From a virus: 35,537 nt of DNA. Position 1 is the first letter of the stretch. Each line of letters starts with the position of its first letter. A program made the translations under genes and the position numbers. Below are positions 33,914-35,537 of this stretch, piece by piece. Where the stretch lies: positions 1 to 35,537 of the IMG/VR virus record IMGVR_UViG_3300040801_001642, one strand, 5' to 3'. The notes under the pieces are model-generated. The model worked only from the letters and a program-made list of their open reading frames with translations, did not search any database and was not told where the DNA came from.

Positions 33914-34230
33914 GCCTCGACCTCGGCCTCGGCCGCCTGCTCATCGAGCATGTGCTGCACGATCGGCACGAGCTTCGCGCGCATCGGGGCGCTGAGATCC
34001 CCGAGCCTGCCAAGCAGGAAGGCGGTGGCGTCGTCGAGGTGGTAGGCGGTCACATCGGCCTCCACGAGCCAGATCGGATCCGCCGTGTCCTTTTCGTTGC
34101 CCTCCATGGATTGGAACGAGAGCGTCACGGCGTTCGCGTTCTCCGGGGAGAAGCGTGTCTCGAGGCGGAGGCGCGCGCCGCCCGGGAATTTCTGGTAGCC
34201 TTGCGGGTGAATAGAGATGCTCATGCTCAT
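33910..34230 (-). CDS. Hypothetical early protein (106 aa)
   Basis: Start ATG 34230 (MSMSISIHPQGYQKFPGGAR) has AAAGGA six bases upstream, preferred over an in-frame ATG at 34308 that lies in the previous gene. The N-terminal two thirds are beta-rich (RLETRFSPENANAVTLSFQS); the C-terminus is helical and acidic. No known family. It has its own copy of the early leader, so it may be separately expressed. Confidence 0.7.
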   Translation of the reverse strand: MSMSISIHPQGYQKFPGGARLRLETRFSPENANAVTLSFQSMEGNEKDTADPIWLVEADVTAYHLDDATAFLLGRLGDLSAPMRAKLVPIVQHMLDEQAAEAEVEA

Positions 34231-34236
34231 GGTGTG

Positions 34237-34254
34237 TCCTTTCTGGTTTCGGTG
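34237..34254 (-). repeat. Recurrent early-gene leader, copy 4
   Basis: Minus strand CACCGAAACCAGAAAGGA before the gene at 33910-34230, matching the other leaders. I see no clear -35/-10 pair in the ~74-base gap upstream. Confidence 0.5.
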
Positions 34255-34304
34255 TCGAGCGTGGGCTCGGGATCGGGGCCGGCTGGCCAGCCCCTCACCG
34301 GAGA

Positions 34305-34943
34305 TCACGCGGCGATCGGGAGCATCCGCCTTTGCGCCATCCGATACAGGGCGGTGCTGCCATACTCCCCACTGTCAGTCGCGAAGTGGTCGGCGTTCTT
34401 GAAGTGCGCGCCGAAGTAGCCATCCTCGATCTCGAGCTCGCCGGCGGCGATCGCGTCGGCCAGAGGGTCAGCCCACTTCCGAGCGTAGGCTTGCGCCGTG
34501 CGCTTGAGGGCCTCGGTCGAGTAGTCCCGATCGGTGAACACATAGTCGGCGCAGAAGCTCACCGGGATCGCGCCGTCGATCGCGGCCTCGATCACCTCGC
34601 CGTCGGTGCCATAGTGCGCCTCGATCTTCCGGGTGCTGGCCGTGCCGTCGGGCATCAGCCAAGCGCCGACCGAGTATTTGTAATCGGTCATGCCGTCGAA
34701 GCCCGAGCCGGCGAAGCTCTTGACCACGGCGTCAACGAGGGCCTGCGTCGGGCCGTCGGTCCACCGGATCCGAATGCTCGATCCGCCGGAATACTTGTCG
34801 GTCCGCACGCTGAATTTCGTGCCGGGGAATTTCGCCTTGAGCTGCGCGCGGATCATCTTGGCGGTGTCGGTCGAGCCGATGTAGACGGTCCCGGTCGGGT
34901 TCGCCTTCCACTTCGCGAGCGCGTCTTTGTAGAGGTTGGACAT
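34305..34943 (-). CDS. LPD29-domain protein (212 aa)
   Basis: Starts at ATG 34943 with AAAGGA upstream; an in-frame ATG at 35015 lies before the promoter and is rejected. Residues ~17-100 match the LPD29 domain known from polyvalent proteins of phages and conjugative elements: YIGSTDTAKMIRAQLKAKFP, GTKFSVRTDKYSGGSSIRIR, WTDGPTQALVDAVVKSFAGS and GFDGMTDYKYSVGAWL. LPD29 domains are predicted to act on host or invading-element functions early in infection; no activity is established. The second half is helical with a conserved-looking AYARKWADPLADAIAAGELE. It is driven by the promoter at 34973-35001. Confidence 0.72.
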   Translation of the reverse strand: MSNLYKDALAKWKANPTGTVYIGSTDTAKMIRAQLKAKFPGTKFSVRTDKYSGGSSIRIRWTDGPTQALVDAVVKSFAGSGFDGMTDYKYSVGAWLMPDGTASTRKIEAHYGTDGEVIEAAIDGAIPVSFCADYVFTDRDYSTEALKRTAQAYARKWADPLADAIAAGELEIEDGYFGAHFKNADHFATDSGEYGSTALYRMAQRRMLPIAA

Positions 34944-34949
34944 TTGAGA

Positions 34950-34967
34950 TCCTTTCTTCTCGGTGCA
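34950..34967 (-). repeat. Recurrent early-gene leader, copy 5
   Basis: Minus strand TGCACCGAGAAGAAAGGA before the LPD29 gene; it matches copies 1 and 2, including the TGCA word. Confidence 0.55.
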
Positions 34968-34972
34968 ACCCC

Positions 34973-35001
34973 TATCTAATCGATTGCGACGGGGGTTGCA
35001 A
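34973..35001 (-). promoter_or_regulatory. Leftward sigma70-like promoter before the LPD29 gene
   Basis: Minus strand TTGCAA (35001-34996), 17-base spacer, TAGATA (34978-34973), about 30 bases before the ATG at 34943. The spacer and flanks contain GTCGCAAT and GGGTTGCACC, repeating the TTGCA theme of the promoters at 738-765 and 1254-1282. Confidence 0.65.
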
Positions 35002-35021
35002 GAGGGTCGGTGCAATTATTT

Positions 35022-35126
35022 TCAGCCCGGCAGAAAGAGCAGGGCTAGCGCGGTCATCCAGATCAGGAAGAGCTTGGCGCCTTCGGCGATCCAGAACACG
35101 GCGGGGAGCTTCTCGGGGCGCTTCAT
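35022..35126 (-). CDS. 34-residue membrane peptide
   Basis: ATG 35126 overlaps the stop of the gene before it (ATGA), with AAAGGTG about nine bases upstream. The peptide has a basic start (MKRPEKLPAVFWIAEG) and one transmembrane helix (AKLFLIWMTALALLFLPG). It is well below usual annotation cut-offs. Early single-span peptides of this size in phages often disturb membrane enzymes or act in superinfection exclusion; which of these applies here is unknown. Confidence 0.65.
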   Translation of the reverse strand: MKRPEKLPAVFWIAEGAKLFLIWMTALALLFLPG

Positions 35127-35329
35127 GCTGCATCACCTTTCATCGCCATCACCAGCCGGGCGGAGAGGTTCCGGTTAGTCTGTGCCGCGCAGGCGAGCAG
35201 CGCCCGGTTGTGGGGCGGGGTTGCTCCCGCCTCGATCTTCTCGTCATAGCGGCCGGCCTCGAAATTCAGCGCGTTGCCGATCCGCAGGATCTCCTCGCGG
35301 GTGAGGTTGAGTGTGTAGGTCTTGCTCAT
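35123..35329 (-). CDS. Hypothetical early protein (68 aa)
   Basis: Start at ATG 35329 (MSKTYTLNLTREEILRIGNA), with AAGGTG upstream and a four-base overlap with the seam-spanning gene. A beta strand is followed by helices, with a C-terminal part NRNLSARLVMAMKGDAA. No family recognised. Codon bias and overlaps support it. Confidence 0.7.
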   Translation of the reverse strand: MSKTYTLNLTREEILRIGNALNFEAGRYDEKIEAGATPPHNRALLACAAQTNRNLSARLVMAMKGDAA

Positions 35330-35527
35330 GGGTTCACCTTGATATCGATCTGAGCGGCGACCATGCCCATCAGGCTCGCGAGCTCTTGGACGCTCATCGC
35401 CTCGAGGGTGGCCCGGGTGGAGTGGAGCGCGGGATCCAGCGTCGGCTTCGCTGGCGCGCACGGCTTGCTCTCGGGGATCGGGGATCCGGTTGGACTGCAG
35501 GCCGGATCGCCCTGCACCCGCTCCACG
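35326..35527 (-). CDS. Seam-spanning hypothetical protein, C-terminal part
   Basis: Continuation of the protein that begins at 158 and crosses the window ends. In the linear window this part seems to begin at a GTG at 35526, but that GTG has no ribosome binding site and, when the circle is closed, is an internal Val codon. The segment is Pro/Ser-rich (ACSPTGSPIPESKPCAPAKP) and then helical (ATLEAMSVQELASLMGMVAA). It ends with a four-base overlap with the next gene. Function unknown. Confidence 0.75.
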
Positions 35528-35537
35528 CTGGCACGCA

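Noticed and set aside
1-35537. Integrase, repressor or attachment site of a temperate phage
   Set aside because: No tyrosine or serine recombinase motif, no CI/Cro-like protein and no tRNA-like attachment site was seen.
1-35537. CRISPR array or tRNA genes
   Set aside because: No regularly spaced direct repeats other than the fibre-shaft repeats, and no cloverleaf-like sequence was found by reading.

Overview
The window is the essentially complete genome of a short-tailed (podovirus-type) dsDNA bacteriophage. The first 10 bases are repeated as the last 10 bases. If that duplicate is removed and the ends are joined, an intact 119-codon minus-strand gene with a good ribosome binding site reads across the seam, so the true unit is a circle or circular permutation of 35,527 bp. 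The base composition is GC-rich with strong G/C third-position bias. A GapR-like protein (DUF2312, a family typical of alphaproteobacteria) and the style of the virion proteins suggest an alphaproteobacterial host, perhaps Rhodobacterales-like; that is inference. I see no integrase, CI-type repressor, DNA polymerase or phage RNA polymerase, so the phage appears to depend on host RNA polymerase and host replication.

Layout. A leftward (minus-strand) early block starts near 1250, runs down through position 1, crosses the seam and continues from 35527 to 30852. It holds many small unknown proteins, a 34-residue membrane peptide, an LPD29-type protein, a zinc-finger protein, a RecE/exonuclease VIII-like nuclease, an ERF-type single-strand annealing protein and an exported protein. 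Three sigma70-like promoters sharing an unusual TTGCA-rich repeat, plus a recurrent leader around the ribosome binding sites, appear to drive this block. A rightward block runs from 1344 to 30804: a possible regulator, a DUF1376 replication-type protein, small and large terminase, a dense run of overlapping small genes (including GapR-like, HhH/glycosylase-like and acetyltransferase-like proteins), portal, an Acb2/Tad1-like candidate, scaffold, major capsid (with its own terminator and promoter upstream), tail adaptor and nozzle, three large ejection proteins, fibre proteins and a lysis cassette (amidase, membrane proteins, nested Rz/Rz1). The two blocks converge on a hairpin at about 30807-30832.

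Most notable feature. The large terminase is interrupted exactly in its Walker A P-loop (GPVG/SGKS) by a 284-residue intein. Where an intein would normally carry a homing-endonuclease domain in the same frame, this one carries a complete HNH endonuclease gene on the OPPOSITE strand (3809-4507), with its own ATG and GGAG ribosome binding site fitted between the two halves of the splicing domain. The sense frame stays open through the antisense gene but reads as a featureless linker with atypical codon use. This antisense endonuclease nested in an intein is the best candidate for an undescribed arrangement.

A second theme is conflict with the host. One 1030-residue predicted ejection protein contains a ParB-like segment and a zeta-toxin-type kinase domain (a polyvalent protein), an LPD29 protein lies in the early block, and a small protein resembles the Acb2/Tad1 cyclic-nucleotide sponges. 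All family names here come from recognition of motifs by eye; no database search was run.
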